Source of the DNA: Chitinophagales bacterium
GTDB taxonomy: Bacteria > Bacteroidota > Bacteroidia > Chitinophagales > JADIYW01
DNA length: 64,000 nt
Assembly: GCA_023957245.1 (NCBI GenBank)
Contig: JAMLHJ010000007.1
Location: 124,001 to 188,000 of the forward strand
Direction: 5' to 3'
Positions 33,264-42,879 of this stretch are shown here, one piece after another; within the stretch, counting starts at the first letter, position 1, and each line of letters starts with the position of its first letter. The notes under the pieces were generated by a model. The model saw only the letters and a list, made by a program, of their open reading frames with translations. It had not been told where the DNA came from and ran no database searches. The position numbers and the translations under genes are program-made.

Positions 33264-34265
33264 TTATTTTTTAGATGGATTCATTAAAGCTAATAAAATC
33301 AAACTGATTATTCCTGAAAGAAATACACCTAATGTTTGTGTTCCCCATAACATTGTGCCTAGTGCACCTCCTGTTATTTCATTAATTCCATAGAGTGCCA
33401 ACATTGCTCTTACTGCCAAAGGATATGCTCCAATACCTCCAGGTGTTGCTACCATTGCAAATCCTCCAAATATCATACATCCCATTCCAGCAACAATTCC
33501 AAGATGTGAGGTTTCTGCTAGTGAGAAGAAAGCTAAATAAGGCATAATAATATAACAAGCCCACATTACAATTGTCAAAAATACAAACTGACCAAAATCA
33601 TTCATGTGTCTAACTGAAACAAACCCTTCAATCAATCCTTTAAGTCTTGTTCTAATAGTAATTTTTAATTGTGTTAAGCCATGTTTTTTGTAAATATAGA
33701 ATGCCCCTACAATAACCGCTATTGCGATAGTAGCCATCAGTCCATATTTAAGTATTGAGTTGGAACTTTCTTCTACTACTTCTTTTTTTGCAAATGTTTC
33801 TTGTAGTAAACCTATTATTTTATCGTACTCCAAAAGTAGTAATAAACCTAATAGACTCAGTAAACAGATAAGGTCTATAACTCTTTCTACTACCATTGTT
33901 CCAATAGATTTTTCTACAGGTACTTTTTCATATTTGGCTAAAATTCCACATCTAGAAACTTCTCCTAATCTAGGAATAAATAGATTGGCAAAAAACATGA
34001 CATTGATTGAAAAAAAGGTATTCCAAAAGCCAGGGTAATATCCAACAGGTCTTAACATTAATCTCCATCTTTGTCCTCTGACAATATTGGATAAAAATCC
34101 GACTAATAGGCTCATTATCAACCAGAAATAATTGGCTTGGCTAAATGAAGTTAATGTTGCATCAATTTCCTCTTGAGTCATTTGATTGATAAACCAATAT
34201 ACCAATCCTACTCCTAAACTTAAGGATAATACAAGCTGTATTAAATTTCCTAATTTGATTTTCAA
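33264..34265 (-). CDS. Flippase-like/lysylphosphatidylglycerol-synthase TM-domain protein (UPF0104)
   Basis: A 333-residue integral membrane protein with about eight membrane segments and the family segments MFFANLFIPRLGEVSRCGILAKYEKVP and GGFAMVATPGGIGAYPLAVRAMLALYG. It matches the UPF0104/AglD-like domain found in MprF and in uncharacterised flippases. No catalytic domain is attached, so lipid or lipid-linked-sugar translocation is possible but not proven. It lies 14 bases after panD and just ahead of rfaE2, within one transcript. Confidence 0.82.
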   Translation of the reverse strand: MKIKLGNLIQLVLSLSLGVGLVYWFINQMTQEEIDATLTSFSQANYFWLIMSLLVGFLSNIVRGQRWRLMLRPVGYYPGFWNTFFSINVMFFANLFIPRLGEVSRCGILAKYEKVPVEKSIGTMVVERVIDLICLLSLLGLLLLLEYDKIIGLLQETFAKKEVVEESSNSILKYGLMATIAIAVIVGAFYIYKKHGLTQLKITIRTRLKGLIEGFVSVRHMNDFGQFVFLTIVMWACYIIMPYLAFFSLAETSHLGIVAGMGCMIFGGFAMVATPGGIGAYPLAVRAMLALYGINEITGGALGTMLWGTQTLGVFLSGIISLILLALMNPSKK

Positions 34266-34279
34266 AGCTAGCTAATAGA

Positions 34280-34630
34280 TTAATGTGTCAATTGATTGGC
34301 ATCGTCTGGGAATACCATTTTAGGTTGGTGAGTCTTGGCTTCATCATTATCCATCATTGCATAAGCAATAATAATGATTTTATCTCCCACAGCCACTCTT
34401 CTAGCAGCAGGTCCATTTAGGCAGATTTGCCCTGAGCCTCTTTCTCCTTCAATGACATAAGTCTCAAACCTTTCTCCATTATTGACATTCACTATTTGTA
34501 CCTTTTCATTAGGTAAGATACCAGAAGCATCTAATAAGCTAGCATCAATAGTAATACTACCTACATAATTCAGATTGGCTTCTGTAACTGTAGCTCTGTG
34601 TATTTTTGACTTGAATACGTGTATAAACAT
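34280..34630 (-). CDS. panD: Aspartate 1-decarboxylase proenzyme
   Basis: A 116-residue PanD with the self-cleavage site Gly-Ser in NYVGSITID at residues 24-25, giving the pyruvoyl cofactor, and the segment [30 protein letters not shown]. It makes beta-alanine for pantothenate. It follows panC by 21 bases, so the two steps for joining beta-alanine and pantoate are made together. Length and cleavage residues are normal. Confidence 0.95.
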   Translation of the reverse strand: MFIHVFKSKIHRATVTEANLNYVGSITIDASLLDASGILPNEKVQIVNVNNGERFETYVIEGERGSGQICLNGPAARRVAVGDKIIIIAYAMMDNDEAKTHQPKMVFPDDANQLTH

Positions 34631-34651
34631 CGTAGTACAAAAATAGTAATT

Positions 34652-35497
34652 TTAAAATAAGAGATTATCTATTAATCGTACTTTTCCTACAAATGCCGCA
34701 ATTAAAATCAAGTTTTTGCCAGGAGGATTCCATGAATTTATTGATTTAAGTGTCTGACTATCAACAATATCAATGTATTCTACTTCAATATTATCGATAG
34801 AGTTTAATTGATTAAAATAACTTTTCTTTAATATCGAAATATCTGAAAATGGATATTTTTCCTTTATTTCTGACATTGATTTGAATAAATTTAGCGCAGT
34901 TTCTCGTTCTTCTGGACTCAATCTTTTATTACGCGAACTGATTGCCAATCCATCTTTTTCTCTTATTGTTGCACATTTAATTAGTTGTATAGGAACGTCA
35001 TTGTTTTGAAGTAATTTTTCTACTACCATTACTTGCTGATAATCTTTAAGTCCCATATATACTTGATTGGGTTGTAATAATTCAAATAAAATATGGAGAA
35101 TTTCAATGACACCATCAAAATGGCCAGGTCTTTTTTCTCCTTCGAAAATATTGCCCAAATCACCCAAATCAACTGTAAATGGTTGATAATCATACTGTCC
35201 ATATATTTCATCAACTGTAGGAATGAATACCGCATTACAACCATATTGAATGAGTAATTCAATGTCTTGATCTATTGTTGAAGGATAATTCTTGAAATCA
35301 TCTTTATTATTAAATTGTGTGGGATTGATAAAAATACTTGCTATCACATTATCTACATTTTTTTGTGCTTGTTGCACCAAGCTGATATGACCCATGTGTA
35401 AAGCTCCCATTGTTGGGACAAATCCAATCGTTTTATTGGAGATTCTACAATTATCTCTATATTGGATAAGTTCTTTCTTAGTATATATGATTTCCAA
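34652..35497 (-). CDS. panC: Pantothenate synthetase
   Basis: The 281-residue protein contains GFVPTMGALHMGHISLVQQAQ (HxGH-type ATP site), SIFINPTQFNNKDDF and MGLKDYQQVMVVEKLLQ, all PanC motifs. It condenses pantoate and beta-alanine with ATP. The TTG at 35495-35497 (LEIIYTKKELIQYRDN) is chosen as start because a -7 box (TATTTTTG, complement of 35520-35527) lies over the farther upstream TTG, and because the resulting length is normal for the family. Confidence 0.92.
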   Translation of the reverse strand: MEIIYTKKELIQYRDNCRISNKTIGFVPTMGALHMGHISLVQQAQKNVDNVIASIFINPTQFNNKDDFKNYPSTIDQDIELLIQYGCNAVFIPTVDEIYGQYDYQPFTVDLGDLGNIFEGEKRPGHFDGVIEILHILFELLQPNQVYMGLKDYQQVMVVEKLLQNNDVPIQLIKCATIREKDGLAISSRNKRLSPEERETALNLFKSMSEIKEKYPFSDISILKKSYFNQLNSIDNIEVEYIDIVDSQTLKSINSWNPPGKNLILIAAFVGKVRLIDNLLF

Positions 35498-35519
35498 AGC
35501 CTTATTCTCTTTTATGTTG

Positions 35520-35527
35520 CAAAAATA
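35520..35527 (-). promoter_or_regulatory. -7 box of the panC-panD transcript
   Basis: TATTTTTG on the minus strand matches TANNTTTG and lies 22 bases before the TTG start of panC. Transcription would start just inside the longer frame, which rules out the upstream TTG as the start. Confidence 0.5.
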
Positions 35528-35566
35528 CAAATAGATGCTAATCTATGATATAAGATATAAATTTCG

Positions 35567-35574
35567 TACTTTTG
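35567..35574 (+). promoter_or_regulatory. -7 box of the starch-synthase-domain/DUF4270/glmS transcript
   Basis: TACTTTTG matches TANNTTTG and ends 45 bases before the ATG of the glycogen-synthase-domain gene. It is divergent from the panC box 40 bases away, so one short region controls both directions. No TTTG at the -33 position is evident. Confidence 0.45.
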
Positions 35575-35619
35575 TGCCTTAAATCGTCTTGAAAAAGAAA
35601 AATTTGGATTTCTTAGATT

Positions 35620-36432
35620 ATGGAGAGAAAAAGATTGTTGTTGGTGTCACAAGAAATGGACCCATATTTAGCGTTGACAGAGATTGGTAACATAGTTAAA
35701 AAGATAGCTCCTTATATGCATGATAATGGACTGGAGGTCAGAGTATTAATGCCAAGGTTTGGAATAATAAATGAACGTAGAAATAGATTGCATGAAGTTG
35801 TAAGGTTATCTGGAATAAACATTATTATAGATGATGGAGATCATCCTCTTATCATAAAAGTAGCTTCATTTCCAGGTGCACGTATTCAAGTATATTTTTT
35901 AGACAATGAAGATTTCTTTAAAAGAAGACAAGTTTTTAGAGATGATGACGACAATTTCTTTGAAGATAACATTGAAAGAATGGTTTTCTTTTCTAAAGGA
36001 GTGTTAGAAACTGTTAAGAAATTCGGTTGGGCACCAGACATTATGCATTGTCATGGTTGGATGACTAGTCTTATTCCGATGTATATGAGAACTGCGTATT
36101 CTAAAGATCCTATGTTTACCCAAACAAAGATTGTTTTTAGCGTTTATGGTGAAGAATTTTCAGAAGTATTGAATGAGTCATTCTTGACAAAAGCAAAGAT
36201 TTCAGACGATATTCCTGATAATGCAATGAAACAATTGGAAGATTTGAATCATTTGAGTTTGAATAAATCAGCAGTAACCTATTCTGATGGTGTAGTATGG
36301 GCTCTTGGTGACGATAAACAAAGGACCCAATTGGAAGAGATTGCTAATGGAAAGAATGTTCTTGAAGTTGCAAATGATATTGATATTGCACCAATCTATT
36401 TAGAGTATTACAACGAACTATTAGCTGATTAA
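35620..36432 (+). CDS. Glycogen/starch synthase, N-terminal (GT5) domain only
   Basis: A 270-residue protein resembling the N-terminal domain of glycogen/starch synthases: RLLLVSQEMDPYLALTEIGNIVKKIAPYM, VLMPRFGIINERRN, and WAPDIMHCHGWMTSLIPMYM. The C-terminal nucleotide-sugar domain is missing, as in a group of Bacteroidota proteins with this gene order. Catalysis as a complete glycosyltransferase is therefore unlikely by itself. It is 6 bases ahead of a DUF4270 lipoprotein gene and then glmS, an arrangement that suggests a joint role in sugar or surface metabolism. Confidence 0.88.
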   Translation: MERKRLLLVSQEMDPYLALTEIGNIVKKIAPYMHDNGLEVRVLMPRFGIINERRNRLHEVVRLSGINIIIDDGDHPLIIKVASFPGARIQVYFLDNEDFFKRRQVFRDDDDNFFEDNIERMVFFSKGVLETVKKFGWAPDIMHCHGWMTSLIPMYMRTAYSKDPMFTQTKIVFSVYGEEFSEVLNESFLTKAKISDDIPDNAMKQLEDLNHLSLNKSAVTYSDGVVWALGDDKQRTQLEEIANGKNVLEVANDIDIAPIYLEYYNELLAD

Positions 36433-36438
36433 TATTAT

Positions 36439-37806
36439 ATGAGAGATATCAAGTTTATTTTGATGATTGCTATTGTAGCAGTTTTAGTTTCGTGTAAAAA
36501 AGATGATGGTTTTGGTAGCAATTTATTGCCTCAAGAAAATCATTTGAATTTGACTTATGATGAAAGTTATGAGCTGAAAGTTTCTTCTAAGTATGAGAGT
36601 CCATTAAGAACGGATAGGTTAATGTTTAATTATTTGGGTTATACTGAAAATCCTATTTTTGGTTCTACTACTGCAAGTACTGCCATTCAGTTTGGATTGC
36701 CTTCTAAATTGAGCGAAGATTTAGGACCATTTACGGTAAAGGATGCAAATTTGTACTTATTTTACGATGCGTTTGTAGGTGATACATTGGAGCCAGTTTC
36801 TTATACAGTTCATGCTTTATCATCAGAGATAAATACATCTATTATATATAAGTCTAATGAAATTATTCCTTTTAAGAGTGAAGAATTAGGAGCTTTAAAT
36901 AACTTTTTAATTCAGCCTAACATTCCTCAGAAGCTAAGGGAAAATGATACAATTACAGCAAAGAGCTTTCTAAAGTTTTCTCTTGATAAATCTTATGCAG
37001 AAGGAATTGTTCAATTGTTAAACGAAGGAGTAATAACTAATGACACTTTATTAAATAGAAGATTTCCTGGTGTTTATGTTCAAACTCGCCCATCTCAAAA
37101 AGGAAAAACAATTTTACAATTAGATTTGACACATCTTACTGGCGGTATTTATATTAATCTTATTGACAAGAAAGGTGAAGACCAGATTTTTGTTTTGCCA
37201 TTTTCAACTTCTAATTTCATGCATACATCATTGATTAATGATTATCAAGGAAGTATAGTTGATAATGCTATTCAAAGTGGAACATCTCCTTTAGAAGATA
37301 AATTTTATTTGCAATCTCAAGCTGGAGTAAAAACAGAAGTAGAATTTTTAGATATCGAAAAATTCAAAGGCAAACTGATTAATAAAGCTATACTTGAAGT
37401 ATCAGAAGTTGAAGCTCCCTTGACCAACTTTAAAAGGGTAAATGGGATATATCCATTGTTAAAAGGTAGCAATGGTGATAATGAGGCACTGAAAGATTAT
37501 ACAACTGCATTTTATGGTCCAGCAAGAATGGATACAACAGTTGTTGGAAGTGATGGAGTGAAGATTAAAAAGTACGAAGTCAATATTACTAATTTACTGA
37601 AAGATTATGCTTTAGGTAAAAAAGATTTAAAGAGTATTTATTTGACAAATTATCCAATATTTGATTTAACTCCTAAATTTATAATAGGTAGTAATTCGGT
37701 ATTGAGTCAGTATATCGAACCTGCTAGTTTAATAATTGGTGGCCCACAATATGCAAATCCTGAAAAAAGAATGAAATTTAAAGTGTGGTACACAACAATT
37801 AAATAA
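36439..37806 (+). CDS. DUF4270 family lipoprotein
   Basis: A 455-residue exported lipoprotein with signal MRDIKFILMIAIVAVLVSC and the lipid-attached Cys at residue 19, followed by KKDDGFGSNLLPQENHL. The body is beta-rich with LTDRLMFNYLGYTENPIFGSTTAS-like segments, matching the DUF4270 family in Bacteroidota. The function of this family is unknown. It lies 6 bases after the starch-synthase domain gene and 30 bases before glmS. I see no enzymatic motif. Confidence 0.85.
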   Translation: MRDIKFILMIAIVAVLVSCKKDDGFGSNLLPQENHLNLTYDESYELKVSSKYESPLRTDRLMFNYLGYTENPIFGSTTASTAIQFGLPSKLSEDLGPFTVKDANLYLFYDAFVGDTLEPVSYTVHALSSEINTSIIYKSNEIIPFKSEELGALNNFLIQPNIPQKLRENDTITAKSFLKFSLDKSYAEGIVQLLNEGVITNDTLLNRRFPGVYVQTRPSQKGKTILQLDLTHLTGGIYINLIDKKGEDQIFVLPFSTSNFMHTSLINDYQGSIVDNAIQSGTSPLEDKFYLQSQAGVKTEVEFLDIEKFKGKLINKAILEVSEVEAPLTNFKRVNGIYPLLKGSNGDNEALKDYTTAFYGPARMDTTVVGSDGVKIKKYEVNITNLLKDYALGKKDLKSIYLTNYPIFDLTPKFIIGSNSVLSQYIEPASLIIGGPQYANPEKRMKFKVWYTTIK

Positions 37807-37836
37807 TAAATCAATATTAATATCGTTTAGTAAATT

Positions 37837-39690
37837 ATGTGCGGAATAGTAGCGTATATAGGAAATAAAGAAGCGTATCCTATAATTATTAATGGTCTGA
37901 AAAGATTGGAGTATCGTGGTTATGATAGTGCAGGTATTGCATTATTAAATGATAGTGGTGATCTTAATATTTACAAAAGACAAGGGAAAGTCAGTAATCT
38001 TGAAGAATTTGCTTTGAATAGTGATAAATCTGGTCATGTCGGAATTGGACATACACGTTGGGCGACTCATGGAGAAGCTAACCATGTGAATGCTCACCCT
38101 CATTTTTGTACAGCGAAAGATATTGCAGTTATTCATAATGGAATTATTGAAAATTACAATTCTTTAAAAAAGGAACTTCAGAATAGAGGCTATCATTTTA
38201 ATTCTCAGACTGATACTGAGGTTTTGGTTCATCTTTTTGATGATGTAAGAAGTAAGACAGGCTTGCCTTTGGAAGAGTGTGTAAGAATTGCACTCAATGA
38301 AGTTGTTGGAGCTTATGCAATAGTAGTATTATCTAAAAATGACCCTAATAAATTGATAGTTGCCAAGTTGAGTAGCCCAATGGTGATAGGTTATGGAGAA
38401 GATAATAATGAATATTATGTTGCTTCTGATGGGTCTCCACTTGTTGAACATACTAGAAAAGTGACCTATATTGAAGATGGTCAAATGGCTGTTTTAGAAA
38501 GAGGAAAACCTTTGCAGCTAAAATCTATTGTAGATAATTTGGACCAACCAACTTATATAGATGAATTAAAATATAAATTGGAGGAACTTGAGAAAGGTGG
38601 TTTTGATCACTTTATGTTGAAAGAAATCTTTGAACAACCAAGAGCTATTTTCGATAGTGTAAGAGGACGAACTAATCTTCAAAAGCATTCGGTTACTTTA
38701 GGTGGTATAGAAGAGTATAAAAATGCATTTAAACAAGCCAAAAGATTGGTTTTCGTTGCATGTGGTACTTCTTGGCACTCTGCATTAATAGCTGAATATC
38801 TGATAGAAGAATTGGTGAGAATTCCTGTTGAAGTGGAGTATGCAAGTGAGTTTAGATATAGAAATCCTATTATTTCTGAAGGTGATATTGTTATAGCTAT
38901 TTCTCAATCTGGTGAAACTGCAGATACTAAAGCCGCTTTGGAATTGGCCAAATCAAAAGGTGCTTTGACTTATGGAATATGTAACGTCGTTGGCTCTGCA
39001 ATTGCTCGAATGACAGATGCTGGTTCATATACACATGCAGGTCCTGAAATAGGCGTAGCTTCTACAAAAGCATTCACTACTCAGGTGGCGATTTTGACTT
39101 TAATGGCTATGCAATTGGCAGATATTAGAGGGACAATCTCAAAATCAAAATTGAATGAATTGATTTCAGAGTTTGATGTTATTCCTTCAAAAATTGAAAA
39201 AATCTTAGAACAGAATAATCAAATTAAAGAAATAGCAACGCATTATGTTGATGCAAGCAATTTCTTGTATTTAGGTAGAGGGTTTAATTTTCCAGTGGCT
39301 TTAGAAGGGGCATTGAAATTGAAAGAGATTTCATACATACACGCAGAAGGATACCCTGCAGCTGAGATGAAGCATGGTCCAATCGCTTTGATTGACGAGA
39401 ATATGCCAGTATTGGTAATTGCTCCTAATGTTGCACATTATGATAAGATTGTTTCCAATGTGGAAGAGGTGAAAACTCGCAAAGGCAATTTGATTGCTGT
39501 TGTTACAGAAGGAGATGAGAATATTTCTAGCATTTCTAATTATACAATTACTATTCCTGAAACAATAGAGGTTTTAACACCACTTTTAACTGTCATTCCA
39601 TTGCAATTATTATCTTATCATATTGCAGTAATGAGAGGATGTAATGTTGACCAACCAAGAAATTTGGCAAAGAGTGTTACTGTAGAGTAA
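37837..39690 (+). CDS. glmS: Glutamine-fructose-6-phosphate aminotransferase (isomerising)
   Basis: The 617-residue enzyme begins MCGIVAYIG with the catalytic N-terminal Cys of the glutaminase domain, followed by GIGHTRWATHGEANHVNAHP. Two SIS domains follow with FVACGTSWHSALIAEYLIEEL, AISQSGETADTKAAL and the end DQPRNLAKSVTVE. It makes glucosamine-6-phosphate for peptidoglycan and lipopolysaccharide. It is the third gene of a conserved three-gene set and ends in a good terminator. All key residues are intact. Confidence 0.97.
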   Translation: MCGIVAYIGNKEAYPIIINGLKRLEYRGYDSAGIALLNDSGDLNIYKRQGKVSNLEEFALNSDKSGHVGIGHTRWATHGEANHVNAHPHFCTAKDIAVIHNGIIENYNSLKKELQNRGYHFNSQTDTEVLVHLFDDVRSKTGLPLEECVRIALNEVVGAYAIVVLSKNDPNKLIVAKLSSPMVIGYGEDNNEYYVASDGSPLVEHTRKVTYIEDGQMAVLERGKPLQLKSIVDNLDQPTYIDELKYKLEELEKGGFDHFMLKEIFEQPRAIFDSVRGRTNLQKHSVTLGGIEEYKNAFKQAKRLVFVACGTSWHSALIAEYLIEELVRIPVEVEYASEFRYRNPIISEGDIVIAISQSGETADTKAALELAKSKGALTYGICNVVGSAIARMTDAGSYTHAGPEIGVASTKAFTTQVAILTLMAMQLADIRGTISKSKLNELISEFDVIPSKIEKILEQNNQIKEIATHYVDASNFLYLGRGFNFPVALEGALKLKEISYIHAEGYPAAEMKHGPIALIDENMPVLVIAPNVAHYDKIVSNVEEVKTRKGNLIAVVTEGDENISSISNYTITIPETIEVLTPLLTVIPLQLLSYHIAVMRGCNVDQPRNLAKSVTVE

Positions 39691-39712
39691 TTTTTAAAGA
39701 AATTATATGTTT

Positions 39713-39743
39713 AAGCTGCAAAAGAACTTTTCTCTTGCAGCTT
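39713..39743 (+). terminator. Intrinsic terminator of glmS
   Basis: AAGCTGCAA (39713-39721) pairs with TTGCAGCTT (39735-39743), followed directly by five or more T residues. It lies 23 bases after the glmS stop and fits a standard intrinsic terminator on the plus strand. Confidence 0.75.
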
Positions 39744-39788
39744 TTTTTATACATTCGTTATTCAGTTTAAATTTGAAATATTTTAATC

Positions 39789-41939
39789 ATGGATTTATTT
39801 TCTTCTTCAGATAATGATAATGAATTGCTTGCAAAATCAAATGCACTTTTGAGTCAATTTGATAGCTTATCCAATTCAGAAGAAGTTAAAAAGTATATTC
39901 TTGAATTACGAAATGTTATAAAAGAACACGATTATTTGTATTATAATCTGTCTAAAAGTGTAATTCCTGATATTATTTATGATGAACTTTTTTCAAAGTT
40001 AAAATTATTGGAAATTGAGTATCCCGATTTCTTTTCTGAAGACTCTCCAACGCAGAGGGTAAGTGGTGAGTTGAATAAAAATTTTGCTACTGTTCAGCAT
40101 TTAGCACCCATGATGTCTTTGGATAATTCTTATAATCTAGATGACTTAAAAAGATTTGATAAAAGAATTAATGATGCTTTTGTATCAACTTCATCAGAAG
40201 GCAAATATGCCGTAGAGTTAAAGTATGATGGGTCTAGTATTGCTATTGTTTATGAAAACGATAAATTAATAAGAGCTGCAACAAGAGGCAATGGGCTTGA
40301 AGGTGATGATATTACAGAAAATGCCAAACAAGTGAAGGGGATTCCTCATTTTGCTAATTTTAGTCAATATGGTATTGGAAAGGTGGAGATTAGAGGAGAA
40401 GTTGTGATTACTTTACCAGATTTTGAATGGCTTAATCAAGAGAGAGAAAATCGTAATATTCTACTCCGAGAACAAGGGAAAAGAGAATTAGAATTATTTA
40501 AAAATCCTCGAAATACAGCTGCTGGTTCTTTAAGATTAAAAGATGTAGAAGAAGTGAAAGAACGTAGGCTTTCTGCTATTTTATATCAGATTGGTTATGC
40601 TGAAAATATGGATGGTAAGGAAGTGACTGATTCGCTAAGGTCTTTTCATGTTGAAAATATACAATTGTTGCAAGAATTAGGATTTCAGACAGGTTTAGAT
40701 ACTATTCAAGTTTTTGATGATATTGAGCTAGTTGCTGCACATTGTTTGGAATGGCAGGAAAAGAGAGATAGTTATCCAATTGATATTGATGGTATGGTGA
40801 TTAAATTAAATTCATTGGCCAATCAGAATCAACTTGGGCAGACAGCACACCATCCCAAATGGGCAGTTGCATATAAATTTAAAGCACGACAAGCTTTGTC
40901 TATTCTTCGTAAGGTAGATTTTCAAGTGGGTAGGACAGGAGCTATTACGCCTGTCGCTAAGATAGATCCAATACAACTAATGGGAGTGGAAATCAGCTCT
41001 ATTTCTTTGCATAATGAAGATTTTATTAGAGAAAAGAATATCCTATTAGGTGATACAGTGATTGTCGAAAGAGCAGGTGATGTAATTCCATATATTGTAG
41101 GCGTGAAACTTGATAAACGGAATGGCTCTGAACAAGAATTGAACTTTCCTGACGAATGTCCGTCTTGCCAGCATCATTTGGTTAGAATTGATGAGGAAAG
41201 TGCTTGGAGATGTATTAATCCTGACTGTCCTGCGCAGATTGAAGAGCGTTTAATTCATTTTGCTTCTGTAAATGCTATGGATATTCAAGGATTGGGGCAA
41301 GAGATTATTCGGACATTTATAAGAGAAGGAATTATCCGTTCCATTGCAGATATTTATCAGTTGAATAGTGATGATATTATGAAATTGGAAGGCTTTAGAG
41401 AGAAATCTATTCAAAATTTATCCAATGCTATTGCAGCATCAAAAAACAATGAATCTTGGCGTTTGTTGACAGGATTAGGAATTCGTCATATTGGTATTAC
41501 GACAGCAAAAATGCTAGTTCGAGAAGTATCTTTATTGACAGATTTTGAAACTTGGACATTAGAGAAGTATCAAGAATTAAAAGATATTGGTCCTAAAGTG
41601 GCATCTAGTTTATATGATTTTTTTCAAGACAAGGATAATGTCAATTTGATTCAGCACCTAGCAGATTTGGGAGTAAATATAAAAAGTGAAGAATTGGTTT
41701 TAAATTCTGAAAAGTTGAAAGGTCTGACTTTTTTATTTACAGGCACCATGCCTACTTTGTCAAGAGACGAAGGCAAAGATTTAGTGGAGAAGAATGGGGG
41801 AAAGGTGCTTTCTGGGGTCAGTGCAAATTTAAATTATCTTGTAGCAGGTGAAAAGGCTGGTTCTAAATTGACTAAAGCTGAAAAAATTTCAACAATTCAA
41901 ATAATTGATGAAACAACATTTCTAGAAATGATATCTTAG
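39789..41939 (+). CDS. ligA: NAD-dependent DNA ligase LigA
   Basis: The 716-residue ligase has an N-terminal Ia domain (VKKYILELRNVIKEHDYLYY), the adenylation domain with the Lys nucleophile in AVELKYDGSSIAIVYEN and TRGNGLEGDDITENAKQ, an OB fold, a four-Cys zinc site (CPSC...CINPDC), helix-hairpin-helix repeats and a C-terminal BRCT domain from about residue 640. It seals nicks at replication and repair. It is slightly longer than the usual 670 residues because of an N-terminal extension of about 25 residues (MDLFSSSDNDNELLAKSN). Confidence 0.96.
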   Translation: MDLFSSSDNDNELLAKSNALLSQFDSLSNSEEVKKYILELRNVIKEHDYLYYNLSKSVIPDIIYDELFSKLKLLEIEYPDFFSEDSPTQRVSGELNKNFATVQHLAPMMSLDNSYNLDDLKRFDKRINDAFVSTSSEGKYAVELKYDGSSIAIVYENDKLIRAATRGNGLEGDDITENAKQVKGIPHFANFSQYGIGKVEIRGEVVITLPDFEWLNQERENRNILLREQGKRELELFKNPRNTAAGSLRLKDVEEVKERRLSAILYQIGYAENMDGKEVTDSLRSFHVENIQLLQELGFQTGLDTIQVFDDIELVAAHCLEWQEKRDSYPIDIDGMVIKLNSLANQNQLGQTAHHPKWAVAYKFKARQALSILRKVDFQVGRTGAITPVAKIDPIQLMGVEISSISLHNEDFIREKNILLGDTVIVERAGDVIPYIVGVKLDKRNGSEQELNFPDECPSCQHHLVRIDEESAWRCINPDCPAQIEERLIHFASVNAMDIQGLGQEIIRTFIREGIIRSIADIYQLNSDDIMKLEGFREKSIQNLSNAIAASKNNESWRLLTGLGIRHIGITTAKMLVREVSLLTDFETWTLEKYQELKDIGPKVASSLYDFFQDKDNVNLIQHLADLGVNIKSEELVLNSEKLKGLTFLFTGTMPTLSRDEGKDLVEKNGGKVLSGVSANLNYLVAGEKAGSKLTKAEKISTIQIIDETTFLEMIS

Positions 41940-41943
41940 CATT

Positions 41944-42396
41944 ATGAATAAAATTTTAGCTGTAATTGTATTTCTAAGTGGGATAGCTAGTTCATGTAAT
42001 CATGGAGATTTTGATTATAGTCAGTATTATAGTACAGATAATCAGGAGCTTAGTTATGGTGATACATTAAGTTTTTCATACCTACCTAAAGATAGTGGAG
42101 TGTATAATATTTATCTTTCTGTAAGATATACAGATCAGTATGAGTTTAGTAATTTATGGTTGAAAGTATTGACAAAAGATGATACTTCAAGAGTGGATAT
42201 TAGTTTGTTTGATAATGCTGGGGTTCCTTATGGTAAATGTACTGGAGGTGTTTGTACGCAGACAGTTTTATTGGAAAAAGTGAAGTTGAATAATCAAGAC
42301 TCTATTCAATACAATATTATACAAAATATGAGAAAAAGTCCTTTAGGACATATTTCTGAAGTAGGACTTATTATTCAATCCGATACGGCTCAATAA
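41944..42396 (+). CDS. gldH: Gliding motility lipoprotein GldH-like
   Basis: A 150-residue lipoprotein with signal MNKILAVIVFLSGIASSC (lipid Cys at 18) and the GldH-type pattern YNIYLSVRYTDQYEFSNLWLKV, DTSRVDISLFDNAGVPYGK and NMRKSPLGHISEVGLII. GldH is needed for gliding in flavobacteria and is associated with T9SS function. It is 4 bases after ligA, an arrangement seen in other Bacteroidota only loosely. Together with the T9SS-tailed proteins in this window it suggests a working type IX system, and perhaps gliding. Confidence 0.8.
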   Translation: MNKILAVIVFLSGIASSCNHGDFDYSQYYSTDNQELSYGDTLSFSYLPKDSGVYNIYLSVRYTDQYEFSNLWLKVLTKDDTSRVDISLFDNAGVPYGKCTGGVCTQTVLLEKVKLNNQDSIQYNIIQNMRKSPLGHISEVGLIIQSDTAQ

Positions 42397-42824
42397 TATA
42401 CTAAATCTAATATTTTTACTCTGTTTTCATATCCTTGATCTATATTCTTAATGATACAAGTGCCATCATTTTGTATTTTTTGAGGCTTAAAAAGTTCAGA
42501 TGCCAACCATACACCACTTGGCCATTTGATGACTTTTAGATATCCATCTTCAACATGTACTTTGGTTACATAAAGCGTATTAACACCTGTTGATGTATTG
42601 AAATATTCAATATCAGCAGTATATACTCCATCTTTTATTTTTCGTGTTTCATCTTCAGTAGTATCCACCTTGGGAATATATGATTTAGCACTATTGTCTT
42701 CAATATAGTTGGTGCTATCTTCTCTAACTACAACAAGTTCATTATTGGTATTGTCAGAAGATCTACATTGCCATAATGATGTGATAATCAATAAGAAAGT
42801 GATTTTTTTGAGGGCTTTTTTCAT
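42390..42824 (-). CDS. Lipoprotein of unknown function
   Basis: A 144-residue exported protein with signal MKKALKKITFLLIITSLWQC and a lipid Cys at about residue 20, followed by a low-complexity Ser/Asn/Asp linker and a beta-rich C-terminal half (KDGVYTADIEYFNTSTGVNTLYVTKVHVEDGYLKVIKWPSGVWL). I do not recognise a family. Its 3' end overlaps the convergent gldH-like gene by 7 bases. Confidence 0.6.
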   Translation of the reverse strand: MKKALKKITFLLIITSLWQCRSSDNTNNELVVVREDSTNYIEDNSAKSYIPKVDTTEDETRKIKDGVYTADIEYFNTSTGVNTLYVTKVHVEDGYLKVIKWPSGVWLASELFKPQKIQNDGTCIIKNIDQGYENRVKILDLVYY

Positions 42825-42879
42825 TGACTTAGTGCTTTATGAATATATATTGACAAAGGTATTTAATGCAATATATTAC

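Noticed and set aside
37811-37836. TAATATCGTTTAG just before glmS resembles the inverted end of the MITE-like repeat
   Set aside because: Only about 13 bases match, no partner end or inner sequence is present, and the spot is in a 30-base gap inside an operon; chance similarity is likely.
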